Assembly (NCBI GenBank): GCA_025056155.1
Contig: JANWWL010000001.1
Location: forward strand, 186,001-250,000
DNA: 64,000 nucleotides
DNA from: Sphingomonadaceae bacterium
GTDB taxonomy: Bacteria; Pseudomonadota; Alphaproteobacteria; Sphingomonadales; Sphingomonadaceae
Reading direction: 5' to 3'
Shown: positions 32,800-42,155 of the stretch, piece by piece
How the letters are laid out: every line of letters starts with the position of its first letter
Position numbering within the stretch: position 1 is the stretch's first letter
Program-made: the position numbers and the translations under genes
The notes under the pieces: generated by a model
Databases searched by the model: none
Told to the model about the DNA's origin: nothing
What the model saw: the letters and a program-made list of their open reading frames with translations, nothing else

Positions 32800-33888
32800 A
32801 TGGCCCATCCCCTGCAAGGTGCCGACCCTCGAACGCTCTGGCGCGTCCTCAGCGAGGCGGGCGCGGGCGTAGACCTCAAGCGCCTGGTGCCGATCGCGCT
32901 CGCCGTGCTGGGGCGCCTGCCGTTCACGCTCGTCGAGCACTGGTGGGCCGAACGCGTCATCCCGCGCCTTGAAGACCTGCCGCCGCCCGTCTTCATCCTG
33001 GGCCACTGGCGCTCGGGCACGACCCATCTCTACAACCTGATGAGCCTTGGCGACTTCGCTTACGTGCCGCCCGTGGCCGTGGGTCTGCCGTGGGACATGC
33101 TGCTCCTCGGCCGGCTTTTGCGGCCGATCCTGGAACGCGCGCTGCCGCCGCACCGCTGGATCGACGCCATCCCGGTCACGCCGACGAGCCCGCAGGAAGA
33201 CGAGATCGCGCTCGCCAACATGAGCGTGCTGTCGTTCTATCATGGCATCTACTTCCCGGCGCGCTTCGAGCACTTCGTCGACCGCGGGCTGTTCCACGAC
33301 GGCGCCGAGGCCGCGGACGTCGCCCATTGGGAACGGGCCTTCACGGTGTTCCTGCGCAAGATCGCCCATCTCCAGCCTCGGCCGCTCCTCGTGAAGAACC
33401 CGGTGTACACTGCCCGGCCCGCCCAGATCCTGCGGCTCTTCCCCGGTGCCCGCTTCATCCACATCCACCGAAACCCCTTCGAGGTGTTTCTGTCGATGCG
33501 GAATTTCTGGCGCCGGCTGTTCGAGGTGATGGCCCTCCAACCCTGGGGGCACGTCGACGTCGACGCCACGATCCTGCGCATCTATCGGCGCATGATGACG
33601 GCCTTCGACGCCGAGACCGCCGGCTGGGCACCGCCCCGGCTCGTGGAGGTCGCCTACGCCGACCTCGACCACGATCCCATGGGCACCTTGGCCCACATCT
33701 ACCACGCGCTGGAATTGCCCGGGTTCGACGCGGCGGCACCCCGTTTCCGGGCCTATCTCGCGTCCGTGAAGTCCTTCGAGAAGAACCGGTTCGCCCAGGA
33801 TCCCGAGGCGATGCGCAAGGTGGCCGAAGCGCTTGCCCCCTGGATCGAGCGCTGGGGCTATCGGCTTCCGGCCCCCGCGGCTGCATGA
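32800..33888 (+). CDS. Sulfotransferase family protein coupled to hopanoid genes
   Basis: This 362-aa protein has the PAPS-dependent sulfotransferase fold. The 5'-phosphosulfate loop is FILGHWRSGTTHLYNLM (about residue 65). The conserved LVKNPVYTARPAQIL follows, then the 3'-phosphate segment FIHIHRNPFEVFLSMRNFW. It resembles bacterial sulfotransferases acting on lipids or small molecules, such as mycobacterial Stf3, more than tyrosylprotein enzymes. ATG at 32800 gives normal length. Its stop overlaps the ATG of the lipoprotein gene, which in turn overlaps hpnA, so the three are probably one translational unit. A sulfated hopanoid or other membrane lipid is a possible product (inference). It could also modify an unrelated acceptor. 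Confidence 0.85.
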   Translation: MAHPLQGADPRTLWRVLSEAGAGVDLKRLVPIALAVLGRLPFTLVEHWWAERVIPRLEDLPPPVFILGHWRSGTTHLYNLMSLGDFAYVPPVAVGLPWDMLLLGRLLRPILERALPPHRWIDAIPVTPTSPQEDEIALANMSVLSFYHGIYFPARFEHFVDRGLFHDGAEAADVAHWERAFTVFLRKIAHLQPRPLLVKNPVYTARPAQILRLFPGARFIHIHRNPFEVFLSMRNFWRRLFEVMALQPWGHVDVDATILRIYRRMMTAFDAETAGWAPPRLVEVAYADLDHDPMGTLAHIYHALELPGFDAAAPRFRAYLASVKSFEKNRFAQDPEAMRKVAEALAPWIERWGYRLPAPAAA

Positions 33889-34931
33889 GGGCGGCCCCAA
33901 GGCACGCGGCCCTCGTGGCCGGCTTGTTGCTTGTCGCCTGTTCCGAGCCCCCCTCCGGACCGCCCCGGTTCGCCTTGAGCCAGTGCCGGGTCCACGACGT
34001 GATCGACGGTGCGGCCGGGCGGCCGCTCGTGGGCATCGAAGACCTCGACCGAACGCCCAAGGGCGAGCTCGTGCTCTCGGCCTACGACCGGCCGGCCGTG
34101 GAGCAGGCGCTGGCCCGCGGCGTGCCACCGCCCGAAGGAGGGCTGCATCGGGTGGAGCTGGCCGCACTGCTCGCCGGCACGACCCGTTCCGAGCCCCTGC
34201 TGCCGGCGGGCAGCGTGACGGGGGGCCTCAGACCCCATGGCATCGCGGTGCGCGGATCCCGGCTGGCGGTGGTGAACCGCCGGGTGGATGGCCAGGGCCG
34301 GCTTGATCCCGTAGTGATGGAGGTCGACTTGCCCGCCACCGGGCCGCCCGCGGTGCGGGCCATCCACAAGGCTGGGGGCTTCTGCGCGCTCAACGACGTG
34401 GCCTTCGACGGTGACCTGGTGTTGGCCACGATCGACCGGGCGAGTTGCGATGGGCCGGGGCTGGCCGACCTTTTCCCGGGCGCGGCCACGGGCCGGCTGG
34501 TGGAGCTGTCGCGCGAAGCCATCCGCACCGTGGCCCAGGGCTTCCGCTACGCCAACGGCGTCGTGGTGCTGCCCGACGGCCGGGTAGCCGTGGCCGAGAC
34601 GCTGGGCCGCCGGCTCCGCCTGTCGGACGGGCAGGTCATCGAGCTGCCGGGCGCGCCCGACAACCTGTCGCTCGCCCCCGATGGGCGGATCGTGGTGGCC
34701 GTCCAGCCCAGCCTGTTGCGCTTCGCCCTGTGGCGGCGCGGTTGGACGCAGCGCGCAGGCTCGCGGGTGCTGGCCGTCGACCCGGTGAGCGGGGCCATCG
34801 AGACCCTGTTCGACGATCCGACGGGCCGAACCTTTGCCGGCGCCACGGCGGCCCTTTGGACGAACGAGGGCCTGGTTGCGGGTTCCGTCCTGGCGGGGGG
34901 CCTTCTCGTCTGCCGCGCGCCGGCCCGTTGA
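33885..34931 (+). CDS. Lipoprotein with SMP-30/paraoxonase-like beta-propeller
   Basis: This 348-aa protein has a lipobox (LVAGLLLVACSEPP), so it should be lipid-anchored in the periplasm. It carries a beta-propeller-like body with LRPHGIAVRGSRLAVVNR, NDVAFDGDLVLATIDRAS, YANGVVVLPDGRVAVAE and DNLSLAPDGRIVVAVQPS. These resemble arylesterase/paraoxonase and SMP-30/strictosidine-synthase-like proteins, which often bind calcium and hydrolyse esters or lactones. Catalytic residues are not obvious. ATG at 33885 overlaps the sulfotransferase stop, and its TGA overlaps the TTG start of hpnA. Coupling to hopanoid synthesis is unusual and its meaning unknown. Confidence 0.78.
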   Translation: MRAAPRHAALVAGLLLVACSEPPSGPPRFALSQCRVHDVIDGAAGRPLVGIEDLDRTPKGELVLSAYDRPAVEQALARGVPPPEGGLHRVELAALLAGTTRSEPLLPAGSVTGGLRPHGIAVRGSRLAVVNRRVDGQGRLDPVVMEVDLPATGPPAVRAIHKAGGFCALNDVAFDGDLVLATIDRASCDGPGLADLFPGAATGRLVELSREAIRTVAQGFRYANGVVVLPDGRVAVAETLGRRLRLSDGQVIELPGAPDNLSLAPDGRIVVAVQPSLLRFALWRRGWTQRAGSRVLAVDPVSGAIETLFDDPTGRTFAGATAALWTNEGLVAGSVLAGGLLVCRAPAR

Positions 34932-35908
34932 GCGGCACCCTTCTCGTCACGGGGGCGGGAGGATTCATCGGCGGGCACGTCGTGCGCCTTGCCCTCGAGC
35001 GGGGCTGGGCGGTGCGCGGCCTGGACCTCAGGTTCGGGGAAGGGTTTCCGGGCGAAGCGATCGTGGGGTCGGTCACCGACGCCGCCCTGGTGGCTGCCGC
35101 CCTCGAAGGCGCCGACGCCGTGATCCACGGGGCCGCGCTGACCTCGCTGTGGACTCGCGATCCCGCCGACTACGCGCGCGTGAACGCCGGCGGCACCCGG
35201 CTCGTGGCCCGCGCGGCCCGCGCCCGCGGCGTGCGCATGGTGCACGTCTCGTCCTTCACCGTGCTCGTCGCCGGCCCCCGCGGGGGGCCCTGGCGCCGGC
35301 TCGACGAGACGGTGGAGCATCGGCCCGAGGCCCTTCTGGGGCCCTATCCCGCCGCCAAGCGGCAGGCGGAGCTGTTCGTGCTCGAAGAGGTGGCGGCGGC
35401 AGGACTGGACGCCGTCATCGTGCTGCCATCGGCGCCCGTGGGCCCCGGTGACGTCCACGGAACGCCCCCGACCCGCCTTCTGGCCGACCTCGCCGCCGGG
35501 CGGCTGCCAGCCTTGATGGATACGGTGATGAATCTCGTGGCCGTCGAGGCGGTGGCCCATGGCGTGCTCGCCGCGCTCGAGCGCGGGGCCCGCGGGCGGC
35601 GGTATCTCCTGTCGGGGGAGGATGCCCCGCTGTCGGCGATCGCGGCCCAGGTGGCGGCGCTGGCCGGCGTCCGGCCGCCTCGCTGGCGCGTGCCCTATGC
35701 CCTCGCCTTGGGAGCTGCCGCGGTCGAGGAAGGTCTTGCCACGCTCACCGGGCGGGCGCCGCGGGCGACGCTTACTGGCGTCAGGCTGGCCGGACGCCGC
35801 GTCGGCTTCTCGAACGCCCGGGCCCGCGCCGAGCTCGGCTTCGAGCCCCCGCCGCTCGCCGAGACGCTGGCGCGGGCGGTGGCGGCCCTTCCTCAGCGTG
35901 CGGGATAG
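34928..35908 (+). CDS. hpnA: Hopanoid-associated sugar epimerase HpnA
   Basis: This 326-aa extended SDR has the Rossmann motif LLVTGAGGFIGGHVVRLALE, a catalytic-type serine in MVHVSSFTVLVAG, and the YxxxK pair in YPAAKRQAELF. Two segments typical of HpnA are GADAVIHGAALTSLW and MNLVAVEAVAHGVLAALERG. HpnA is thought to act on the sugar-derived side chain or head group of extended hopanoids. The start is TTG at 34928, overlapping the lipoprotein stop (TTGA); it places the beta strand near the N-terminus as in homologues, and no ATG is available. Its 3' end overlaps the convergent hpnB gene by 16 bp. Confidence 0.88.
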   Translation: MSGTLLVTGAGGFIGGHVVRLALERGWAVRGLDLRFGEGFPGEAIVGSVTDAALVAAALEGADAVIHGAALTSLWTRDPADYARVNAGGTRLVARAARARGVRMVHVSSFTVLVAGPRGGPWRRLDETVEHRPEALLGPYPAAKRQAELFVLEEVAAAGLDAVIVLPSAPVGPGDVHGTPPTRLLADLAAGRLPALMDTVMNLVAVEAVAHGVLAALERGARGRRYLLSGEDAPLSAIAAQVAALAGVRPPRWRVPYALALGAAAVEEGLATLTGRAPRATLTGVRLAGRRVGFSNARARAELGFEPPPLAETLARAVAALPQRAG

Positions 35909-37062
35909 ACCCTACCCTTCCATCGCGCGCCCCGCCCGCGTGCGTGGCGCAGCGCGGACAGCAGCGTGAACCCTGCGTAGCAGGCCGCCGACACCGGCAA
36001 GGCCAACCCTTGCCACCCGGGCCGGCCGTAGAGCTTGAGCGTCGGGCCGCAACTGGCGGCCATGGCAACCCACGCCCCCGCCCCCAGGGCGGCCGCGGGC
36101 GCGCTGCCGTGGAGCGGAACGCCAAGCGCCACAAGCGGCGGGACCACGAAGACAAGGCCGAGACCGAAGAGGGTCAAGAGAAGAAGCGAGGGCGAGTGCC
36201 GAAGCTGGGCGTAGGCCGTGCGGGCCACCATGTCGCGAACGCTGGCGAAGCGGCGGTTGTCGCGGTGGCTACGCGCGTCGGCGAAGCCATCGGCCAGCAC
36301 GATGCGGATGGCCCGGGGCGGTGGCCCGCGCTTTAATCGTGCCGCGAGCGCACAGTCGTCGATGAGGGCGCTGCGGATCGTGGCGAAGGCCCGGACCTCT
36401 TCGAGCGCATCCCGACGGACCAGCATCACCCCGCCCGCCGCCGCGGCCACGGGATGGCCCGGCCGGTTCGCCCAAGGAAAGGGATAGAGCATCTGAAAGA
36501 AGTAGACGAACGCCGGAATCAGGAGCGCGCCCCAGGGGCCACGGTCGTCGAGGCGGGCCATGACCGACAGGAGGGCGAGCCCTTGCGCTTCGGCCGCGGC
36601 CACCAGGCGCTTCAGAAGCTCGGGCCCGACCTCGACGTCGGCATCGGTCAACAGGAGCCAGCGCGCCCCCGGGGCGGCACGCCGCAGGTGGGCGAGGCCC
36701 GCCTCCAGCGCCCAGAGCTTGCCCGACCATCCGGCGGGCAGCGGCGGGGCCGCGATCACGTCCAGGCGGTCGCCGCCGCGGGCCTCGTCCGCCGCCCGGC
36801 GGGCGGCCTCGGCCGTGCCGTCGGTCGAATGGTCGTCCACCACGACCAGGCGACAGGCCCCGGGGTAGTCAGCGGTCAGATGCGCGCGCACCACGAGGCC
36901 GATGGTCGCCACCTCGTCGCGGGCGGGGATCAGGATGGCGACCTCGGGCCAGACGGGCGGGGCTGGGGCCGGGGCCAACCGCTGATCCGCCCGCCAGAAG
37001 CCGCCGTGACCGACCACGAGCCACGCCCAGGCAAGTGCGGAGACCAAGGCCAGCGCCAGCAC
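35893..37062 (-). CDS. hpnB: Hopanoid-associated glycosyltransferase HpnB
   Basis: This 389-aa family-2 glycosyltransferase has an N-terminal membrane helix (LALALVSALAWAWLVVGHGG). Its catalytic GT-A domain shows VAILIPARDEVATIG, VVDDHSTDGTAEAA, the nucleotide-metal motif LLTDADVEVGPELL, and DDCALAARLKRG. Several C-terminal membrane helices follow. It is assigned as HpnB from its layout and its position between hpnA and hpnC. The first usable start is GTG at 37062, giving the expected N-terminal helix; upstream alternatives have no better support. It is transcribed opposite to the rest of the cluster and diverges from hpnC across 83 bp. Confidence 0.88.
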   Translation of the reverse strand: MLALALVSALAWAWLVVGHGGFWRADQRLAPAPAPPVWPEVAILIPARDEVATIGLVVRAHLTADYPGACRLVVVDDHSTDGTAEAARRAADEARGGDRLDVIAAPPLPAGWSGKLWALEAGLAHLRRAAPGARWLLLTDADVEVGPELLKRLVAAAEAQGLALLSVMARLDDRGPWGALLIPAFVYFFQMLYPFPWANRPGHPVAAAAGGVMLVRRDALEEVRAFATIRSALIDDCALAARLKRGPPPRAIRIVLADGFADARSHRDNRRFASVRDMVARTAYAQLRHSPSLLLLTLFGLGLVFVVPPLVALGVPLHGSAPAAALGAGAWVAMAASCGPTLKLYGRPGWQGLALPVSAACYAGFTLLSALRHARGRGARWKGRVYPAR

Positions 37063-37145
37063 GGGCCGCGGCCTAGGGGCCGGACGCGCCCGCGGCAAGC
37101 GGGGCTTCCTTGCCAGGGCCAGGGCGGCCGTGCCAAGGCCCGCCC

Positions 37146-38012
37146 ATGGCCCGGTTCCGCGACGCCGACATCGAGGCGCCCTCGGGCAAGGGGGCCGCGC
37201 ACGAGAACTTCCTTGTGGGCTCGTTCCTGGTGGCCCGGCCCTTGCGCCCCCATGTGGCCACCTACTACGCCTTCGCCCGCGCCGCGGACGACATCGCCGA
37301 CTGCCCGCATCTGCCCGCCGCCGAGAAGCTGCGCCGGCTGGACGCGTTCGCGGCCGTGCTCGAAGGGCGAGCGACGGGGCTTTCGAAGCCCGAAGCGGTG
37401 CGGCGCAGCCTGCAATCGCTCCGCATCCCGCTCGACCGCGCGGGCAACCTGCTGGTCGCGTTTCGGCAAGACGCCATGAAGAGCCGCTACACAAGCGAAG
37501 ACGAACTGCTGGCCTACTGCCGGCACTCCGCCGCTCCGGTCGGTCGGTTCCTTCTGGATCTGCACGGCGAGCCCCCCGAACTCTATCCCGCGGCGGACGC
37601 GCTCTGCGCGGCCCTGCAGATCCTCAATCACCTCCAGGATCTGAAGGCCGACCGGCAAGCGCTGGACCGGGTGTACCTGCCGCTCGAGTGGCTCGACGCC
37701 GAGGGCGAGTGCGTGGAGGCTCTCGACCGGCTCCGAACTTCGCCTGGCCTTCGGCGGGTGATCGACCGGGCGCTCGAGCTTTCCGACCGCCTGCTGCGGG
37801 CGGCGGGCCCACTCGCCAGGGGGCTACGCACCCGCTCGCTTGCCGCCGAAGCGACGGCCATCCTGAACCTCGCCGGCAGGCTCGCTCGGCGTCTGCGTCA
37901 TGCCGATCCGCTGGCCGCGCGCGTGGCGCTCAGCCCCGCCGATTTCGCCTTTGCGCTCGCCAAGGGGGCTTGGCGGTCGCTGGGAGGTGGGCTCGGGCGG
38001 CGCGCGGCGTGA
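37146..38012 (+). CDS. hpnC: Squalene synthase HpnC (hydroxysqualene synthase)
   Basis: This 288-aa trans-isoprenyl diphosphate synthase relative has the first Asp-rich motif in TYYAFARAADDIADCPHLPA and the second in LQILNHLQDLKADRQALDRV. The VYLPLEWL segment is conserved in squalene/phytoene synthases. In the HpnCDE route, HpnD makes presqualene diphosphate, HpnC converts it to hydroxysqualene and HpnE reduces that to squalene. ATG at 37146 heads a run of genes that overlap by 4 bases through hpnG. It is cytoplasmic and membrane-associated. Confidence 0.93.
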   Translation: MARFRDADIEAPSGKGAAHENFLVGSFLVARPLRPHVATYYAFARAADDIADCPHLPAAEKLRRLDAFAAVLEGRATGLSKPEAVRRSLQSLRIPLDRAGNLLVAFRQDAMKSRYTSEDELLAYCRHSAAPVGRFLLDLHGEPPELYPAADALCAALQILNHLQDLKADRQALDRVYLPLEWLDAEGECVEALDRLRTSPGLRRVIDRALELSDRLLRAAGPLARGLRTRSLAAEATAILNLAGRLARRLRHADPLAARVALSPADFAFALAKGAWRSLGGGLGRRAA

Positions 38013-38932
38013 CGGAGCTTGCGCCTTCGCTCGCCCGCCTGCTGCCGTCGGCTCAGGATGGCCGCCACGACCCGATGGGCTGGGCGTCGGCGCTCACCCG
38101 CGCATCGGGCACCAGCTTCGGGCCCGGCATGGCCATCCTGCCGCGGCCCCGCCGGCAGGCGATGCACGCCGTCTACGCCTTCTGCCGACTGGTGGACGAC
38201 ATCGCCGACGGGCCCTTTCGCCCCGACGAGAAGCGCCGGGCGCTGGCGGCGTGGCGGCAGGAGATCGCCCAGCTTTACGCCGGCCGGCCGACGAGCGCCG
38301 TCGGCCGGGCGCTGGCCCCCGCGATCGAGGCCTTTGACCTGCCGCAGTCGGAATTCCTGCTGATGATCGAGGGGATGGAGATGGACGCCATGGGCCCCAT
38401 CGTCGCCCCGCTGCGCCCCACGCTCGAACGTTACACTCGCAGAGTGGCGGGTTCGGTCGGGGTGCTGTCGATGCGGATCTTCGGAGCCTGGACCGGCGGG
38501 GTCTCGCAGCGCTTCGCCGTCGCCCTGGGGCACGCGTTCCAGCTGACCAACATCCTGCGCGACATCGAAGCGGACGCCGCCCAGGGCCGGCTGTACCTGC
38601 CGGCCGAGCTTCTGGACGCCCATGGCATCGCCCCGCGCGAGCCCAGGGCGGTGGTCCGGCATCCGGCCATTCCCCGCCTCTCGGCCGAGTTGGGGGCCGA
38701 GGCTCGCGCCGCCTATGACGAGGCCCGGCGGCTCGCCCCTCATCACTCCCGCCTGCGGCTAGCCCCCGCCCTCGTGATGATGGGCGCCTATGAAGCCTAC
38801 CTCGACCGCATGGAGGCCTTGGGCTTCCGACGGCCGCTTCCCGACCCGCTGCTGCCCCGCCGCCAGAAGCTGTGGCGAGGGCTTGTCTGCGCGCTCCTGG
38901 GCCCCGGCCCGCCCCGCCCGCGCCTTCCATGA
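38009..38932 (+). CDS. hpnD: Presqualene diphosphate synthase HpnD
   Basis: This 307-aa protein condenses two farnesyl diphosphates to presqualene diphosphate. The motifs are visible: SGTSFGPGMAILPRPRRQAM near the N-terminus, first Asp-rich motif YAFCRLVDDIADGP, GVLSMRIFGAWTG, and second motif QLTNILRDIEADAAQGRLYL. GTG at 38009 overlaps the hpnC stop (GTGA), and its own TGA overlaps the hpnE ATG. Similarity to hpnC suggests an old duplication, as known for this pathway. The length is typical. Confidence 0.93.
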   Translation: MTELAPSLARLLPSAQDGRHDPMGWASALTRASGTSFGPGMAILPRPRRQAMHAVYAFCRLVDDIADGPFRPDEKRRALAAWRQEIAQLYAGRPTSAVGRALAPAIEAFDLPQSEFLLMIEGMEMDAMGPIVAPLRPTLERYTRRVAGSVGVLSMRIFGAWTGGVSQRFAVALGHAFQLTNILRDIEADAAQGRLYLPAELLDAHGIAPREPRAVVRHPAIPRLSAELGAEARAAYDEARRLAPHHSRLRLAPALVMMGAYEAYLDRMEALGFRRPLPDPLLPRRQKLWRGLVCALLGPGPPRPRLP

Positions 38933-40218
38933 CGGGCACGGTCCACGTGGTCGGGGCCGGTCTGGCCGGCCTGTCGGCCGCCCTGCGCCTGGCCGCGGCC
39001 GGCCGACGGGTCGTGGTGCACGAGGCGGCACTGCAGGCGGGCGGGCGCTGCCGCAGTTTCCACGACTCCCGCCTGGGCTGCCGGATCGACAACGGCAACC
39101 ACCTGGTGCTTTCGGGCAACCGCTCCACCCTCGCCTACCGCGCGCTGGCGGGTGCCGCCCCGGACACGCTCGTGAGCCTGCCCGAAGCGGCCTTCCCGTT
39201 CGTGGACCTGCGGTGCGGCACGCGCTGGACGGTTCGGATCAACGACGGGCCCGTGCCCTTTTGGGCGCTCGTGCCGTCGCGCCGGCCGGCCGGCGTGGGG
39301 CTGGGCGCGATGCTGGCCGCAGCGCGGATCCTGCGGGCCAAGCCCGGCCAGACGGTGGCCGATGCCGTGGGCGCGCGCGGGACGGCCCGCGAACGCTTTT
39401 GGGCCCCCATGAGCTACGCCGTCATGAACCTGCCCCCCGAGCTTGCCAGCGCACGGCTCCTTCGGGCCACCTTCCTCGAGGCCTGGCGCGACGGCCGGCG
39501 CTGTCGGCCCATGCTCGCCCCCCAGGGCCTGTCGGCGGCTCTCGTGGACCCGGCCCTTGCGGCCCTCACCCGGCTCGGGGCGGAAGTTCGGTTCAACAGT
39601 TCTGTCCGCGGCCTCGAGCGGGCCGAGGGGCGGATCAGCGCGTTGCTGGTCGCTGGGGGCGGCCGCCTGCCCCTGGGGCCCCGGGATGCCGTCGTGCTGG
39701 CGGTGCCGCCGGCCCGCCTGAAGGAGCTCTACCCCGAAGCCGGGGTGCCGCAGGACTCCTCGTCGATCCTCAACGCCCACTTCCGCGTCCCCGACCCTGC
39801 CGCGCTCCGGGACCGTCCGCCCCTCCTGGGTGTGGTGGGCGCGCGCACGCAGTGGATCTTCGTGAAGGGCGAGGTCGTCTCGCTCACCATCTCGGCCGCC
39901 CAGCACGTGGAGGGCCTGGATGCGGACGAGGAGCGGCTCGCCCCCGCCCTCTGGGCCGAAGCGGTGGCCGCCCTGGGGCTTCCCCGCTCCGCGCGCTATG
40001 CGGCGGCACGGCTCGTGCACGAACGGCGCGCCACCTTCCGGCAGACGCCCGCGGCCGTCGCCCGGCGGCCCAAGACCTTGACAGCCTTGTCCAACCTCCT
40101 GCTTGCGGGGGACGCCACCGACACGGGGTTGCCCGCCACCATCGAAGGGGCCATCCGGTCGGGAGAAATCGCGGCCCGGCACCTTCTGGCCGGAGCCGGT
40201 TCAGGGAGCGCCCGATGA
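38929..40218 (+). CDS. hpnE: Squalene-associated FAD-dependent desaturase HpnE (hydroxysqualene reductase)
   Basis: This 429-aa flavoprotein of the phytoene-desaturase/amine-oxidase superfamily has the N-terminal dinucleotide motif VHVVGAGLAGLSAALRLAAA, an acidic strand end with VVVHEAALQAGGRCRSF, and the closing motif NLLLAGDATDTGLPATIEGA. HpnE reduces hydroxysqualene to squalene in the HpnCDE pathway. ATG at 38929 overlaps the hpnD stop by 4 bases. The stop overlaps the shc ATG. Gene order and length agree with hopanoid clusters in other proteobacteria. Confidence 0.93.
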   Translation: MTGTVHVVGAGLAGLSAALRLAAAGRRVVVHEAALQAGGRCRSFHDSRLGCRIDNGNHLVLSGNRSTLAYRALAGAAPDTLVSLPEAAFPFVDLRCGTRWTVRINDGPVPFWALVPSRRPAGVGLGAMLAAARILRAKPGQTVADAVGARGTARERFWAPMSYAVMNLPPELASARLLRATFLEAWRDGRRCRPMLAPQGLSAALVDPALAALTRLGAEVRFNSSVRGLERAEGRISALLVAGGGRLPLGPRDAVVLAVPPARLKELYPEAGVPQDSSSILNAHFRVPDPAALRDRPPLLGVVGARTQWIFVKGEVVSLTISAAQHVEGLDADEERLAPALWAEAVAALGLPRSARYAAARLVHERRATFRQTPAAVARRPKTLTALSNLLLAGDATDTGLPATIEGAIRSGEIAARHLLAGAGSGSAR

Positions 40219-42155
40219 ATCTCCACGCGGCCCCGCCGATGTCCGAGCGCGATCGTCGTCGGGCCCTCATCGAGGAACAGGCCGAGCGGCTCTTCCGCTT
40301 CGCCCAGCCCGACGGCCACATCGTCTTCGACCTCGAGGCCGACACCACCATCGCGTCGGAATACGTGCTGCTGCGCCATTTCCTGGGCGACGTCGACCCG
40401 GACCTCGAGCGGCGCATCGCTCTCTACCTGCGCGCCGAGCAGTCGGAGGACGGCTCGTGGCCGCTGTTCGCCGGGGGTGCGGGGGATCTCTCGGCCACCG
40501 TCAAGGCCTATTGGGCCCTGAAGCTCATCGGCGACGACGTCGATGCCCCCCACATGGCCCGCGCCCGGGCTTGGGTGCTGGCCCATGGCGGCGCCGAAAA
40601 GGCCAACGTCTTCACGCGGCTCAGCCTGGCTCTGTTCGGCCAGATCCCGTGGCGCGGCACGCCCACCATCCCGGTCGAGGTGATGCACCTGCCGCGGTGG
40701 TTTCCGTTCCACCTGTCGAAGATCGCCTATTGGTCGCGTACGGTCCTCGTTCCCCTGCTGGTGCTGTGCGCGTTGAAGGCGCGGGCGGCCAACCCCACCG
40801 GCCGGGGCGTGCGCGAGCTGTTCCGGCAGGATCCCTGGCGGGTCCGCCGCTACCAGGTGAACCCCACGGGCCGGTTCGTGGGCGAGGTGTTCCTGATACT
40901 CGACCGCGTGCTGCGCTGGCTCGATCCCCACATGCCCAGGCGCTGGCGCCGAAGCGCCATCGCCAAGGCCGAAGCGTTCGTGCTCGAGCACCTGAACGGC
41001 GAGGACGGCCTGGGGGCCATCTATCCCGCCATGGCCAACGCGGTCATGATGTTTCGGACGCTCGGCTACCCCGACGACCATCCGGCCATGGTGGCCGCCC
41101 GCCGGGCGATCGAGCGCCTCAAGGTCGAACGAGGGCCCATGGTGTGGTTCCAGCCCTGCGTGTCGCCGGTGTGGGACACGGGGCTTTCGGCCCACGCCCT
41201 GTTGGAGTGCGGCCGCCGCGACGACCCGCGCCTGGTGGCCATGCTCGACTGGCTCAAGGAGCGGCAGATCTTGGACCATCGCGGCGATTGGAAGGTGCGC
41301 CGCCCTCACGTCCTGCCTGGCGGGTGGGCGTTCCAATACGCCAACCCCGACTATCCGGACGTCGACGACACGGCGGTCGTCGCGATGGCCATGCACCGCC
41401 AGGGCGACCCCCGCTACGCCGAGGCGATCGAGCGGGCATGCGAGTGGATCGTGGGCATGCAGTCGTCGAACGGCGGCTGGGGCGCCTTCGAGCCGGAGAA
41501 CGAGCATTTCTACCTGAATTCCATCCCCTTCGCCGACCACGGGGCGCTGCTCGACCCGCCCACCGTCGACGTCACGGCGCGGTGCGTGGGCCTGTTGGCC
41601 CAGGTGGACCGAGCGCGCTACGCCGAGCCCATCGCCCGAGCGATCGCCTGGATCCGTCGCCAGCAGGAGCCCGACGGCAGCTGGTTCGGCCGCTGGGGGG
41701 CCAACTACATCTACGGCACCTGGTCGGTACTGGTGGCGCTGAAGGCGGCTGGTGTCGACATGAACGAGCCCTGGGTCCGCCGCGCGGTCGACTGGCTCAA
41801 GCGCCAGCAGCGGGCCGACGGCGGCTGGGGCGAAGGGCTCGAGACCTACGAGCCCGGCCGCAAGGGCTATGCCACCCAATCGACCGCGTCGCAGACGGCC
41901 TGGGCGCTTCTTGCGCTGATGTCGGCCGGCGAGCTCGAGTCGCCCGAAGTGGCCCGCGGCATCGCCTGGCTGGAATCCGCCCCGCGCGAAGCCGAGGGGC
42001 CGCGCTGGGTGGAACGTCTGTACACGGGGACGGGCTTCCCCCGAGTGTTCTACCTCAAGTACCACGGCTACGCAGCCTTCTTCCCGCTGTGGGCCGTGGC
42101 TCGCTATCAGCGGCTGCAAGAGAGCAACGCGCGCGAGTCGGCGTGGGGCATGTGA
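40215..42155 (+). CDS. shc: Squalene-hopene cyclase
   Basis: This 646-aa protein has the catalytic DxDD motif in YPDVDDTAVVAM (about residue 382) and several QW repeats, such as QSEDGSWPLF, QSSNGGWGAF, QQEPDGSWFGRWG and QQRADGGWGEG. It folds squalene and protonates it to form hopene and hopanol at the inner membrane. The substrate-channel region PRWFPFHLSKIAYWSR is also visible. ATG at 40215 overlaps the hpnE stop. It ends within the GTG of hpnG. The assignment is certain; product ratio cannot be predicted. Confidence 0.97.
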   Translation: MNLHAAPPMSERDRRRALIEEQAERLFRFAQPDGHIVFDLEADTTIASEYVLLRHFLGDVDPDLERRIALYLRAEQSEDGSWPLFAGGAGDLSATVKAYWALKLIGDDVDAPHMARARAWVLAHGGAEKANVFTRLSLALFGQIPWRGTPTIPVEVMHLPRWFPFHLSKIAYWSRTVLVPLLVLCALKARAANPTGRGVRELFRQDPWRVRRYQVNPTGRFVGEVFLILDRVLRWLDPHMPRRWRRSAIAKAEAFVLEHLNGEDGLGAIYPAMANAVMMFRTLGYPDDHPAMVAARRAIERLKVERGPMVWFQPCVSPVWDTGLSAHALLECGRRDDPRLVAMLDWLKERQILDHRGDWKVRRPHVLPGGWAFQYANPDYPDVDDTAVVAMAMHRQGDPRYAEAIERACEWIVGMQSSNGGWGAFEPENEHFYLNSIPFADHGALLDPPTVDVTARCVGLLAQVDRARYAEPIARAIAWIRRQQEPDGSWFGRWGANYIYGTWSVLVALKAAGVDMNEPWVRRAVDWLKRQQRADGGWGEGLETYEPGRKGYATQSTASQTAWALLALMSAGELESPEVARGIAWLESAPREAEGPRWVERLYTGTGFPRVFYLKYHGYAAFFPLWAVARYQRLQESNARESAWGM

